Positions 18,901 through 27,658 of a stretch of 64,000 nt of DNA are shown here, piece after piece. The stretch covers positions 186,001 to 250,000 of the forward strand of contig NZ_ML771899.1 in assembly GCF_009733535.1 (NCBI RefSeq), in the 5' to 3' direction. A program made the translations under genes and the position numbers. Each line of letters starts with the position of its first letter. Positions within the stretch are counted from its first letter, which is position 1. Source of the stretch: Sphingobacterium endophyticum (GTDB taxonomy: Bacteria; Bacteroidota; Bacteroidia; Sphingobacteriales; Sphingobacteriaceae). The notes beneath the pieces are model-generated. The model was given only the letters and a program-made list of their open reading frames with translations. It ran no database searches and was not told the origin of the DNA.

Positions 18901-19363
18901 CGTGGGCTACAAGGGCTTTGACATTTCGGCCTTTTTCCATGGTGTAGAAAATGTAACGCGAATTATTGGTGGCGGCCCGCTATATGGGCAGAGCGGTAAC
19001 ATTCTGGTCTACGGGCAAATCTATTCCGATGTGGCCGATAAGCGCTGGTCTGCCAGAAACCCGGATCCGAATGCGGAATACCCAAGGCTCTCTATGGTGG
19101 AAAACAGGAACAACACGCAGTCTTCTACCTTCTGGCAGCGCGATATGAGCTTCCTGCGCCTGAAAAACCTGGAGCTTGGCTATAACCTACCCAAAGAATG
19201 GGTCGATCCGATCAAGATGTCCTCCATTAGGCTGTACATCCAGGGTCAGAACGTCTTTACCTTCAGTAAGTTTAAGTTGTGGGATCCCGAGCTCAGCACG
19301 TCCTATGGTGGAATCTATCCCCAGATGCGTGTGTTTAATTTTGGTTTGAACTTGATTTTATAA
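15989..19363 (+). CDS. susC: SusC/RagA TonB-dependent receptor with STN domain
   Basis: This 1124-residue receptor begins with a basic lead and signal helix (about 20-44, ending SSFGQ). Next come an STN domain (about 46-105, NETLMNVLDEVQKQSGYDFLY), a carboxypeptidase-regulatory-like domain (about 132-210), the SusC box VVVAYGTQRKASIIGAIT, a TonB plug (about 230-345, ATATAVYGVRGANGIVLITT) and the beta-barrel to the C-terminal FGLNLIL. It imports an oligosaccharide across the outer membrane with SusD as lid, and signals through STN to FecR. The susD gene starts 10 bp later. The glycan cannot be named from sequence. Confidence 0.95.
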   Translation: MYKTIEELCLYRQRILIKILIRMKIVILILMVAMVHVHGSSFGQKVSLNVKNETLMNVLDEVQKQSGYDFLYNSKSIDQGRRLTLKIADKELKEVLDLLLEGRNLGYEIDRNTVLIRPIASGPTNAVRAARSDRQQRMISGTVTNSEGNPLEGVTVQLKGTSNATATNSQGKYSLEVERSDRTLSFSLIGYKSQEHELPEGNTLNIELAADVNALEEAVVVAYGTQRKASIIGAITTVKTQDLKVPVSKISSSLAGQMAGIVSVQGTGEPGSGASFWIRGVGSFGANNTPLILVDGIERPLDLVDPEDVESFSILKDATATAVYGVRGANGIVLITTKRGRQLDKAIINARVERGVLNPTSLPKLADASQWIDYYNDINFEGSNRYAYPQELKDLYVNKVDPDIYPNVDWMNEIFKENTTTDRLNVNVTGGGEKIRYYVSGSYIVENGIFKPQKSPNYDPSVNYDKVNFRSNVDIKLTPSTDLGLNLSNQYETKNRLGVDMATMYEMVLHTTPIAIPTIYSDGTHAQPLVGQNPYYALNSTGFSEDFWNNAQSLVNITQDFSNLITQGLKANAKFSWDAFNGSTLDKRKNPATYYATGRDQEGNLILHKNADGSDYLSLARSNRGERAINFESSLMYDNLFADKHRVGGLFLFSLRQRTNNFPGDYIAAFPYRNMGIASRVTYNYANKYFVEGNFGYNGSENFAPGHRFGFFPSLAVGYMISEEKFFQRALPSVNMLKLRGSMGEIGNDQIGGNRRFAYNSEMAYSGGYHFGSNGQQWVNGIATGHPGNPNVSWESAIKQNIGFELGIWNKLNIIADYFFEKRDGIYILQESVPSIVGVNVKQYVNLGKMQNQGVDASLEFNHNTENVTMRVRGNFTYNRNKKLYDDRPTPIWAYQSEVGQRLYQQRGLVALGLFQSEAEIANSPEQKFSTVRPGDIKYQDINGDGLIDSYDYIAIGDTHIPEINYGFGASVGYKGFDISAFFHGVENVTRIIGGGPLYGQSGNILVYGQIYSDVADKRWSARNPDPNAEYPRLSMVENRNNTQSSTFWQRDMSFLRLKNLELGYNLPKEWVDPIKMSSIRLYIQGQNVFTFSKFKLWDPELSTSYGGIYPQMRVFNFGLNLIL

Positions 19364-19373
19364 GCAAAGCAAC

Positions 19374-21212
19374 ATGAAAAAAATAGTCTATATAGCGGTC
19401 GGCCTGTTATCATTGGGTATCCTGGGCTCCTGCGACAAGTACCTGGAAGTGGAACTCCAGAATCAGATGACCATAGAGGAAGTATTCAATAAACGCCAGA
19501 CGACCGAGGCATATCTTGCTCAGGTTTATGGGTTCTTGCCCAATGAAGATGACATGGTGGGTGGAGAAGGGGGGATGGTCCCCTTGAGTGACGAGGCCCT
19601 GTTCTCCTGGTTGGCCTGGGTGCCCTGGATCAATATCAATACCGGCTCCTGGGGAACCACAACGGGTGACTACCAGGTCTGGACCCATAATTACAGAGGT
19701 ATCAACCAAGCGACGATCTTCTTGAATAATGTGGACAAGAATGTGGAGATAAACCAAGGGACCAAGGATGTCATGAAAGCAGAGGCACGCTTTCTTAGGG
19801 CATACTACTATTTCTGCCTGCTGCGCCGCTATGGCCCTGTCTATATCTGGGGGGATCAGGATGCGGACATTACCATTAAGTCCGACGAGATCGACCGCCA
19901 CACCCTTGCCCAGAACGTGGAATTCATCCTTTCGGAATACGAAAAGGCAATCGCCGTGCTTCCGGTCCGTATCACCGACCAGGCCTGGATGGGAAGGGCA
20001 ACCAAGGGGGCCGCTATGGCCGCCAAAGGGGAGCTTCTCCTGTATATGGCCAGGCCTTTATTCAATGGGGCACCGATCCTGAAGCAAATGAAAAACCTAT
20101 CGGGGGAGCACCTTTTCCCACAAGCCTCAGATGCAAACAGATGGGAGGCGGCAGCGCGGGCGGCAAAGGATATTATTGAATTGAATCAATATGCCCTGTA
20201 CGAGGACAAGACCGAGTCGGACCCCTTCCGTAAAGCGATCAAATCCTATTCGGGCGTATTCTTTGAAGAATGGAACTCGGAGATTATCTGGGGCCGTTGG
20301 GTAGCTTCAGGGTTCGGATATAATGTCCGTGCGGCACCACCACGTGTCGTTAAAGAAGGTTACGGTGGTTTTTCCCCTTCGCTGAAACTGGTGGATACCT
20401 ACCCCATGGCCAGCTCGGGTCGCTTCCCGATAACGGGATACCAATCCAGCGGAGCGCCGATTGTAGACAGCAGGTCGGGTTATACCGAATCCGGGTTTAC
20501 CGAAAACTACATTCATCCATTGGATAATTTCGCTCCGATTAAAGCACACAATTCCATTGTCGGAAGGGATGCCCGCTTCTATGCCTCGATTTTGGCGAAC
20601 GGGATGTACTGGATCAATACCTTCCACGGCCAGAAGCTCGTTACCTTCTTCACCGGAGGAACTTCATCCTATACCCAAACCGGTGACTGCGTGAAGACCG
20701 GCTATCTTTGGCGAAGGATGAGCGATCCATCTAACGATATCGAGGAGGGTAAATGGGGGCAATTCTCCTGGCCCTATTTCCGCCTGGCGGAAGTCTTCCT
20801 GAATTACGCGGAGGCATGTAATGAAAAGCCGAACAGGGAAGAGGCCGAGGTACTGAAGTACGTCAACCTGGTGCGTAAGCGTTCCGGACTGAACGGACTT
20901 GAGGAGGCCTATCCCGAAGTCAAGGGCAATAAGGACCTTATGCGTGAACTGCTGAGAAAAGAAAGGATGGTGGAGCTGGCATTCGAAAATCACCGCTACC
21001 ACGATGTGAGAACCTGGATGATCGCCGAAAAAGAAATGAATGAACCTTTCTATACCCGGAATCTGGCCTCAACAACCTACGAAGGATCTTGGTCCAGAAC
21101 GACCTCCATTTTTCCTGGAAAGCGCCTCTTCCAACCAAAGCACTATTTCTTTCCTATCCATCAGGATCAATTAAGCGAAATGAGCAACCTCACACAGAAC
21201 TATGGCTGGTAA
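19374..21212 (+). CDS. susD: SusD/RagB glycan-binding lipoprotein
   Basis: This 612-residue lipoprotein has signal sequence and lipobox GSC (Cys about residue 20) followed by DKYLEVE. The N-terminal TPR-rich half contains AEARFLRAYYYFCLLRRYGPVY, the standard SusD signature. The C-terminal part has EVFLNYAEACNE, RKERMVELAFENHRYHDVRTW and ends LTQNYGW. It caps the SusC barrel and captures glycan at the cell surface. It is longer than many SusDs (about 500-550), with extra loops in the middle. Confidence 0.95.
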   Translation: MKKIVYIAVGLLSLGILGSCDKYLEVELQNQMTIEEVFNKRQTTEAYLAQVYGFLPNEDDMVGGEGGMVPLSDEALFSWLAWVPWININTGSWGTTTGDYQVWTHNYRGINQATIFLNNVDKNVEINQGTKDVMKAEARFLRAYYYFCLLRRYGPVYIWGDQDADITIKSDEIDRHTLAQNVEFILSEYEKAIAVLPVRITDQAWMGRATKGAAMAAKGELLLYMARPLFNGAPILKQMKNLSGEHLFPQASDANRWEAAARAAKDIIELNQYALYEDKTESDPFRKAIKSYSGVFFEEWNSEIIWGRWVASGFGYNVRAAPPRVVKEGYGGFSPSLKLVDTYPMASSGRFPITGYQSSGAPIVDSRSGYTESGFTENYIHPLDNFAPIKAHNSIVGRDARFYASILANGMYWINTFHGQKLVTFFTGGTSSYTQTGDCVKTGYLWRRMSDPSNDIEEGKWGQFSWPYFRLAEVFLNYAEACNEKPNREEAEVLKYVNLVRKRSGLNGLEEAYPEVKGNKDLMRELLRKERMVELAFENHRYHDVRTWMIAEKEMNEPFYTRNLASTTYEGSWSRTTSIFPGKRLFQPKHYFFPIHQDQLSEMSNLTQNYGW

Positions 21213-21231
21213 CCTTAATAACTTAAATACG

Positions 21232-22164
21232 ATGAAAAAGCTTTTAAATCAATGTATGCGCCTGTTCTGCCTGATGCTGTTCGTCTGGACGTTCAGTTCC
21301 TGTGAGGACACGATGTTAAACAATATGGTGGATGACCGCGTCTATCTGTTAAAACCTGGGCTCAACGAAGTCCAGGTATACAATTTCGATAGGGCAATAG
21401 CTGAGGTGGTGGTGGTGAAATCGGGAGTGGGGCAGCGTTCCTCCCAGCTTAAGCTGGAAATCAGCCCTTCGGTCCTATCGGCCTACAATACCGCCAACGG
21501 AACGACTTATAGGGCATTGCCCCAGGCCGTGTATTCCTTAAGCAATCCGAACCTGCAATTAGCGGCAGAGGATATCAAGGCTTCTTTTGAATTTGTTATC
21601 GATCATGGAAAGTTTGTCGCCGAACAGGCAAAGGACCCTGAGGCAACCCTGGTCATCCCCTGTCAGGTCGTAAATCTGAATCCCGCAGAGGGGGATTCGG
21701 TGAACATGCAGACGATCGTAATTCCAAGGATCATCGAACCCTATATTTTCTTTACAAAGGCCGGTTTCTTGACTGAGGTGAATAATATCTCCTCCAAGAG
21801 TCAGGAAAAACTTTTCTATGACAACAAGATAGAGGTCAATTATCCCGCATCCCAGGATGTGGAATATACGCTGGCTATTGCCAAGAACAGTGCGGAGCTC
21901 ATCCAGCAGTACAATGCCGAAAATGCATCAGATTACGTAATCCTGCCAAGCGGTGCCCTCGAGCTGCAGGGAACCTCAAAAATTCCGGTGGGGGTAAACT
22001 ACGCCGATTACAAATTTCAGGTTGTAAGGAGCAAGTTGGTGGGAGCGAACAATAGTCCCAAATATGGCAGGTACCTGCTGCCCCTTGTGATCCATGAGGT
22101 ATCCCAGAATAAGATCCATCCAACCGATAATGTAGTCCTAATTCCATTTAATTACCATGAATAG
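21232..22164 (+). CDS. DUF1735 (BT_3987-type) surface lipoprotein
   Basis: This protein of about 310 residues has a signal peptide and lipobox SSC (FSSCEDTMLNN), then two domains of the DUF1735 type: about 30-145 (from VYLLKPGLNEVQVYNF) and about 175-305 (from FFTKAGFLTEVN). Such tandem domains occur in accessory surface glycan-binding proteins next to susD. I prefer the ATG at 21232 to 21202, because it lies just before the signal helix and avoids overlap with susD. The stop overlaps the start of the oxidoreductase gene by 8 bp, indicating tight co-translation. Confidence 0.85.
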   Translation: MKKLLNQCMRLFCLMLFVWTFSSCEDTMLNNMVDDRVYLLKPGLNEVQVYNFDRAIAEVVVVKSGVGQRSSQLKLEISPSVLSAYNTANGTTYRALPQAVYSLSNPNLQLAAEDIKASFEFVIDHGKFVAEQAKDPEATLVIPCQVVNLNPAEGDSVNMQTIVIPRIIEPYIFFTKAGFLTEVNNISSKSQEKLFYDNKIEVNYPASQDVEYTLAIAKNSAELIQQYNAENASDYVILPSGALELQGTSKIPVGVNYADYKFQVVRSKLVGANNSPKYGRYLLPLVIHEVSQNKIHPTDNVVLIPFNYHE

Positions 22165-23428
22165 AAGAACATTTATAAATAGCCTGGCCATTGGGGGGAC
22201 GTCCCTGTCCCTCAGTCCCTCTCTAATGGGGTTTGGCCATCAGACACAGGGTAAGGTCCGCTTAGCCCTGATTGGTAAGGGCGGTATGGGTACCGCCGAT
22301 TGCAATACGGCCCTTCGCGTTGCCGGCGTGGAGCTGGTAGCGGTTTGCGATGTGTACAAGCCTAGGTTGGAAGATGCAAAGAAGCTCTGGGGGGAGCATA
22401 TCGTCCTGGAGAGAGATTATAAGAAAGTACTGAACGATCCGAATATCGATGCGGTGATTATTGCCACACCGGACCATTGGCATCAGAAGATCGCCGTGGA
22501 GGCATTGAAAAAAGGAAAACACGTGTACTGCGAGAAGCCCATCATCCACAAGCGTTCCGAAGGGAGCGCGCTGATTAGGGCACAGCGGGAAAGCGGCAAG
22601 GTGTTTCAGATGGGAACCCAGGGCGTATCGGCTGTGGGGATGCACATGGCTAAGGCCTTATTGCAGATGGATGCTATCGGAAAACTGAACTTTGTGGATG
22701 CCCGTTTCTCTGCCCCTCCAGGTGCTTTGAATGGGTTTAAAGCGCCAATAGAGGCGACCACAGACAACTTATGGTGGGAAAGGTTCATCGGTGAGGCGCC
22801 AAAGGAACCCTTTAACCCACAGCGTTTCTTTGCCTGGCGAAACTGGAGCGACTATGGAACGGGCCTGGCTGGCGACCTATTCGTCCATGTACTGGCTAGC
22901 ATCCATTTCATTACCGGATGCTCCAAGCCAAGGAAGGTTTATTCCGATGGTGACATCTTATATTATACCGACGGTAGCAGGGATACGCCGGATCTCATCT
23001 ATTCTCTCTTCGATTATACCATGCCCGGAGAGGGGAATCATTTTAAGATGTCCTTGGGGGCCAACGTGCTAGATGGGGTGTCGAACAATTGGGGCAGTAC
23101 GGATTTTACCATCGTGGGACTGAAAGGCTCCATGCGTATTACCTGGGATTCAGTAACCCTAAAGACACTGGCGCCCACCGATGTCAGCGGTCTGGAGCAA
23201 GGGTTGGGGAAGATCAACGGATTTGGGGCAATGGAGCGCCTTTCTGACAGGGAATACTTGTTTAAGGTCAAGGAGGGCCATCCTGATGCTCACCTGCTCC
23301 ACTTTCAGAACTTCTTTGATTCTGCTAGGAACGGAACGCCGAATATTGCGCCGGTGGAATTCGGAATCAATGCCTCCTCGGCAGCTCTGATGAGCTTCGA
23401 GAGCCAGATGAAGCAACAGATTGTTTAA
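22157..23428 (+). CDS. Tat-exported Gfo/Idh/MocA oxidoreductase
   Basis: This 423-residue protein has a Tat signal (NRRTFINSLAIGG, Arg3-Arg4), then a Rossmann domain (ALIGKGGMG near residue 38) and the conserved CEKP of Gfo/Idh/MocA enzymes (about 121-126, GKHVYCEKP). The C-terminal domain is the usual beta-sheet dimer domain. Tat export fits proteins that carry bound NAD(P) into the periplasm. Relatives include sugar dehydrogenases and NAD-dependent glycosidases (GH109 type). Next to a DUF1080 gene, oxidation of a sugar at C3 to a 3-keto glycoside is the likeliest role (inference). Confidence 0.88.
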   Translation: MNRRTFINSLAIGGTSLSLSPSLMGFGHQTQGKVRLALIGKGGMGTADCNTALRVAGVELVAVCDVYKPRLEDAKKLWGEHIVLERDYKKVLNDPNIDAVIIATPDHWHQKIAVEALKKGKHVYCEKPIIHKRSEGSALIRAQRESGKVFQMGTQGVSAVGMHMAKALLQMDAIGKLNFVDARFSAPPGALNGFKAPIEATTDNLWWERFIGEAPKEPFNPQRFFAWRNWSDYGTGLAGDLFVHVLASIHFITGCSKPRKVYSDGDILYYTDGSRDTPDLIYSLFDYTMPGEGNHFKMSLGANVLDGVSNNWGSTDFTIVGLKGSMRITWDSVTLKTLAPTDVSGLEQGLGKINGFGAMERLSDREYLFKVKEGHPDAHLLHFQNFFDSARNGTPNIAPVEFGINASSAALMSFESQMKQQIV

Positions 23429-23443
23429 CTTAAATTAACCAGA

Positions 23444-24106
23444 ATGAATATAAAATACGGAGTCTTATTTATAGGTATGCTCTTCTGCGTGGGTATGCAG
23501 GGGATTTACGCGCAGCAGAAGTCGGAGAAAGGCTTTATTACGCTATTCGACGGGTCGAATATGGATGCTTGGCAAGGAAATACGCAGGAATATGTACTGC
23601 AGGACAGTTGCATTGTGATGAAGCCAACCCAGGAGATGGGAGGAAATTTGTATTCCAAGCAGACCTTTGGCGATTTTGTCCTTCGATTCGATTTCCTGCT
23701 CACCCCGGGAGCAAATAACGGATTGGGAATCCGTCATGATATTGTGCCTAACGATAAGGGTTATTCGGGAATGGAGTTGCAGATCCTGGACAACGAAGAT
23801 CCGCAGTATAAGGACTTGAAGGAATATCAGTATCACGGTTCAGTGTACGGAATTGCTGCGGCCAAAAGGGGTTATCTGAAGGAACCGGGTGAATGGAATG
23901 TACAGGAGGTTATCGCCAAGGGGGACGATATTACGGTTAAGGTTAACGGTACCGTGATCCTGAAGGCCAATCTAAAGGCAGCTTTAAAGGACAAGCCCGA
24001 AGGCAGCTACATGAAAGCCGTTCTGAACAAAACAGGGCATATTGCTTTCTTGGGGCACGGTTCTGAGGTTAAGTTTAGGAATATTCGTATAAAACCATTA
24101 AAGTAG
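23444..24106 (+). CDS. DUF1080 / 3-keto-disaccharide hydrolase protein
   Basis: This 220-residue secreted protein has a signal peptide (about 1-24, ending GIYAQQ) and one DUF1080 concanavalin-like domain. Landmarks are GFITLFDGSNMDAWQG at the start, FGDFVLRFDFLLTPGANNGLGIRH in the middle and HGSEVKFRNIRIKPL at the end. Members of this family hydrolyse or cleave 3-keto-glycosides. It sits 15 bp after the oxidoreductase, which would make the 3-keto substrate. It is the last gene of the locus, before a terminator. Confidence 0.9.
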   Translation: MNIKYGVLFIGMLFCVGMQGIYAQQKSEKGFITLFDGSNMDAWQGNTQEYVLQDSCIVMKPTQEMGGNLYSKQTFGDFVLRFDFLLTPGANNGLGIRHDIVPNDKGYSGMELQILDNEDPQYKDLKEYQYHGSVYGIAAAKRGYLKEPGEWNVQEVIAKGDDITVKVNGTVILKANLKAALKDKPEGSYMKAVLNKTGHIAFLGHGSEVKFRNIRIKPLK

Positions 24107-24115
24107 GTGACTTCC

Positions 24116-24159
24116 GACAGCTTCGAGTCTGACTAATGGGTCGGAGCTGTCACTTTTTT
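24116..24159 (+). terminator. Terminator of the first SusC/D locus
   Basis: A 13-bp stem with one G-U pair and a bulge (GACAGCTTCGAGTC against GGTCGGAGCTGTC) and six T residues starts 10 bp after the last stop codon. Confidence 0.9.
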
Positions 24160-24620
24160 ACGGAAATATGTACATCTCAATCACTGTGTTCTTCTATCCC
24201 AGCGTGTTACCATAGCAAGATGGACCTGCATAAATTCACAAACAATCCTGCTTCCCATAGATTTCCCAATTCCAGGAACGGCAAATTTTTTAGAATTGGG
24301 TTTAATTGCTGTTAGTAGCAGGTTTGATCTCTCTTAAATTCTGTTATCGGAAAACGCGGTACTTCGCTATCCCTGCGAAATGACAATAAACCACCTTCAA
24401 TGGAATACCCGTAATCCGCATTATTCTGGATAGCTAATCAATTCATCCCATCAATTATCTAAATAGGTTCTTCAATCAGACCCCTTGTTCTCAGCCTGCA
24501 GATTATTAATATCACAGTTGGAAAATATCGAAGCGGAAAAGCCGACATATTGGCCAGAAAACATTTACCCATTTTCCGATATACTCTTGATCAAAGATAT
24601 TTTTTTTACTAGACCCTGCC
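24160..24620. other. Intergenic gap between convergent operons
   Basis: No gene seen. A segment at about 24352-24384 (GCGGTACTTCGCTATCC then CTGCGAAATGAC) resembles short dispersed repeats of Bacteroidota genomes; only a genome search would show whether it recurs. Confidence 0.35.
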
Positions 24621-26264
24621 CTAATGATTTTTCTTTAGTTTCAGACCGTTGAAATACTTGGCGGATTTGCTATAGATAACCAGACCCAATGCGCCGATCA
24701 CTAACCAAAGAGAATCTACAACGAATAGGTCTATTTTACTTGCTATAAAACTTTTCCAGATCCAGTTCCCGGATTTCAGACCGTTGGCTATCGGTACACA
24801 GATACTTAGCACACTTCCCAAAAACAAGGTTTCCCTATTAGTCCTGTTCAGATTTTTTCGAATGATATAATAGAGACTAAAGACTAGCCATGTCCAAAAA
24901 TAAACTCGGTAAATGAATGCCTGTTGAACGTTTTGGCCGAATTTTACCGCAATAAAAGTGATGGCAGTGGTGGGAAACATGCTTAGGCAAATTGCCAAAT
25001 ATACATTGGCTAACCAAAAATTGAATTTCCTTTTTATGGGTTTTATCGCGTTTTTATCCCTGGCCACTAACCAGATCATGATTCCTGATGAAATGACCAA
25101 ACAGCCCATCATCCCCAGGATAAATGATATAAATTTCAAGGGATAACCTGCATAATCTCCAAAATGAAGACGATACAATAAACTCTTCACATGGTCTACG
25201 AACGTGGCATCTTCCATAGGAGATTTCTCCTCAATGATCCTCCGATCCTTTGCCCGAACATTATAAATGCCATATCCTGGAAGGTATTTTGAATAAATAG
25301 GCCGGCCCTCCAGTATTATTTGCATGTTTTCATCTCCATAATTACGTACCGTTATTCTGGTTAATTTGCTATCCGGCCACTTTTTCCCAACCTGTTCAAC
25401 GTACTCTCCAATCCTGGGAATAGATTGTAGCTCCCTATACGAGTATTCTAAATTGTTACTGTGGTTATAGGCCAGTTCTGTGTACATCTTGGCACTGTCC
25501 CCCCTGTACAATATTTTTTCGAAGGGTATGGCCAATACGGAGTTTAAGATCAGAAATACGCCTGTTATGGCATAGACCAGCTGGAAAGGAAATCCAACAA
25601 CCCCCAATGCGGTGTGCATGTCGGTCCAAACGGTCTTCCATTTGCCAAAGGGCCGGTAAATAAAAAAATTAGAGACAATCTTATCCCAATGCAGCAGAAT
25701 TCCCGTGAGCAGGGCGAACAGAAAGAGGAACGATGTGAGTCCGGCAACGACATATCCAAAAGGCCCTATGCCGATGTTGATGGGAACTTCATTGAGCTGG
25801 GCCAAAAAATGCAGTCGATATAGGAATTCCGCCAGGTCATAATTTTCGCTGTAGGTGCCCGATTTTTTATTTATAAAATTATATCCAAAATAACTGGCAT
25901 CGCTCGTGGAACGTTTACTCTCATCCTCAATTCCCGAGTTTAGGGCGGCCAAATTAGATTCATTTACAATACTGTCCTTGGAATCCGTATAGCTCATATA
26001 TGATCTTGCGCCATCCTGATATAGCGAGAAGGTTATATCCCTGCCCTTCAGGTTTGTTTTCCTGCCCAGAGAGTCGAGTAGGTAGTCGTAATTTCCGGTA
26101 TGGCTCCCGTATGCGGATATCGATTCGCCTTGCTGCCATGCGGCAATATCATTCCTGAAAAAGGAAAATGATCCCGCAAAGAAAATCACATATAGAAAAC
26201 AGCAGATTATTATTCCACTGATCGTATGTGTGTTGAAATAGATGTTATAGTTCCTGATATTCAT
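24621..26264 (-). CDS. PepSY-associated membrane protein, iron uptake
   Basis: This 547-residue protein has an N-terminal helix (about 14-36), a periplasmic region, then several more membrane helices with the PepSY_TM pattern (HWDKIVSNFFIYRPFGKWKTVWTDMHTALG split by a helix end near 210, and LHFGDYAGYPLKFISFILGMMG near 375). Such proteins accompany siderophore receptors and are thought to act as inner-membrane ferric-siderophore reductases or to help iron release (family-level inference). It is the last gene of the five-gene minus operon. Confidence 0.85.
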   Translation of the reverse strand: MNIRNYNIYFNTHTISGIIICCFLYVIFFAGSFSFFRNDIAAWQQGESISAYGSHTGNYDYLLDSLGRKTNLKGRDITFSLYQDGARSYMSYTDSKDSIVNESNLAALNSGIEDESKRSTSDASYFGYNFINKKSGTYSENYDLAEFLYRLHFLAQLNEVPINIGIGPFGYVVAGLTSFLFLFALLTGILLHWDKIVSNFFIYRPFGKWKTVWTDMHTALGVVGFPFQLVYAITGVFLILNSVLAIPFEKILYRGDSAKMYTELAYNHSNNLEYSYRELQSIPRIGEYVEQVGKKWPDSKLTRITVRNYGDENMQIILEGRPIYSKYLPGYGIYNVRAKDRRIIEEKSPMEDATFVDHVKSLLYRLHFGDYAGYPLKFISFILGMMGCLVISSGIMIWLVARDKNAIKPIKRKFNFWLANVYLAICLSMFPTTAITFIAVKFGQNVQQAFIYRVYFWTWLVFSLYYIIRKNLNRTNRETLFLGSVLSICVPIANGLKSGNWIWKSFIASKIDLFVVDSLWLVIGALGLVIYSKSAKYFNGLKLKKNH

Positions 26265-26273
26265 CGATCTGTA

Positions 26274-26546
26274 TTAGAAGAGATAGGGGATGGAGAATAA
26301 AAAGGCCAGAACTAGGTAGACTGCCCAGACAAACCATCCATTCTTACCCAGAAAAGCTATTAGAAGTAGACATGCCCAAAGCAAATAGCCCGTAAACCCC
26401 GCAGTTATAACCACATTTTTTCGCTCAAAAAACAGGGCCATGAAATTATGGAAGGCAACCATTAATATGTATCCCCCTATGAAGCCGGAAGTAATCTTCA
26501 AAAACCTTTGTCCCGGTGAGCTCAAATATTTTTTATTGGCAGGCAT
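26274..26546 (-). CDS. Small three-helix membrane protein of the iron operon
   Basis: This 90-residue protein has three predicted helices (about 18-35, 46-64, 70-88). In position and size it resembles the DUF3649-like small proteins found beside PepSY proteins in siderophore operons; the assignment is tentative. It lies 9 bp upstream of the PepSY gene and 4 bp downstream of the next small membrane gene. Confidence 0.6.
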   Translation of the reverse strand: MPANKKYLSSPGQRFLKITSGFIGGYILMVAFHNFMALFFERKNVVITAGFTGYLLWACLLLIAFLGKNGWFVWAVYLVLAFLFSIPYLF

Positions 26547-26550
26547 ATAC

Positions 26551-26895
26551 TTATAGTTTTAGGTTTCCGGATAAAAGTTCAATACCAATGGCCACCATAA
26601 AGAGAGCCAGTAAATGGAACCATTTCAGTTCCTTATACGGTAATAATAGGTTCACTAGGCTGAAGGATCCCATCAAATAGACAATGAAAGCAAATGCTCC
26701 GGCTTCCACTCCCTGTTCCTTCATGGTAAGGGTCGCGGAAATCAGGAGGATAATCATACCTATGGGTTTAAGATATTCCACAGGTATTGCCTTTAAGAAT
26801 GTATCCCCGGCATTGTGGACTGCTTTCATCTTTTTACTGCTGCAGTAGATCAAATAGCTGCCTGCCAATACAAGGGAAAGAATTATACTGATCAT
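26551..26895 (-). CDS. Hypothetical four-helix membrane protein
   Basis: This 114-residue protein has helices at about 1-18, 45-60, 68-86 and 92-108. No family was recognised. Its place inside the iron-uptake operon, between DUF4198 and the PepSY unit, suggests a role in the same transport process. Confidence 0.6.
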   Translation of the reverse strand: MISIILSLVLAGSYLIYCSSKKMKAVHNAGDTFLKAIPVEYLKPIGMIILLISATLTMKEQGVEAGAFAFIVYLMGSFSLVNLLLPYKELKWFHLLALFMVAIGIELLSGNLKL

Positions 26896-26954
26896 GATGT
26901 ATATAAATCAGATCCCCGCACATCCAAATATGCCGACGTGCAGGGATGGATTAC

Positions 26955-27656
26955 CTATTTTACCTGAATAGCCAAAGTAGAGCCTCGCCAGATTTTCTCG
27001 ATTTTCTGACCGTGCCAGTCTTCTTTCTTATCGTCGGTCCTGGATGCTTCGATTACATATTTTCCCGGAACAAGGGGCTTGAAAACGACCTTCCCGTCTG
27101 AATCGCTTTTCATCGTTTTTGTCCAGCCGTCGGGGCCAATGACGATCACCTCGGAGCCGGTCTGAGGGACAGCATGATCAAGTACGGCCAGGTCGATCTC
27201 AGCACCCGATTCTTGGGTATCTCCCAAGGGTTTTAGATGGAATCCCTGTTTGATATCAATCAATGGATTTCCCCCTACCTTTACAAATGCAATGGAGGAG
27301 AATTCAAAACGCATGGTTTCATAGGCCTCTTTTGCCCCATGAACGATCGAAAGCGTATACGTTCCATTTTCAGTGGGGATAAATGATGAGCTAAAATGAT
27401 CCGAATCTGCCTCCTTGTCCAGCTTGGTCCTCTCTCCATTTGGGTTTATGAGGTATAGCTCAAAATCTCTGACATCTGAATACCATTTATCTATAGGATC
27501 GGTTGACTGTTCGGCATATTCACCGTAGTAAACATGTACGGTGTGCCTTTTGTTTAGCTGTCCTTCCGATGGCGTTTCGATCCAAAGTGCATGGGCATGG
27601 CCAAGATGCGCAGTTAAAAGGCTGATGATGAATGTTAGTAAGAATTTAGTTTTCAT
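26955..27656 (-). CDS. DUF4198 periplasmic protein
   Basis: This 233-residue protein has a signal peptide ending about AHLGHAHA. The mature start HALWIETPSEGQLNKRHTV is typical of DUF4198, whose histidine-led N-terminus is often linked to metal transport. An Ig/CNA-B-like beta domain fills the C-terminal third (GKVVFKPLVPGKYVIEASR). The gene begins 2 bp after the receptor gene ends. A periplasmic metal or siderophore helper is likely. Confidence 0.85.
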   Translation of the reverse strand: MKTKFLLTFIISLLTAHLGHAHALWIETPSEGQLNKRHTVHVYYGEYAEQSTDPIDKWYSDVRDFELYLINPNGERTKLDKEADSDHFSSSFIPTENGTYTLSIVHGAKEAYETMRFEFSSIAFVKVGGNPLIDIKQGFHLKPLGDTQESGAEIDLAVLDHAVPQTGSEVIVIGPDGWTKTMKSDSDGKVVFKPLVPGKYVIEASRTDDKKEDWHGQKIEKIWRGSTLAIQVK

Positions 27657-27658
27657 GA

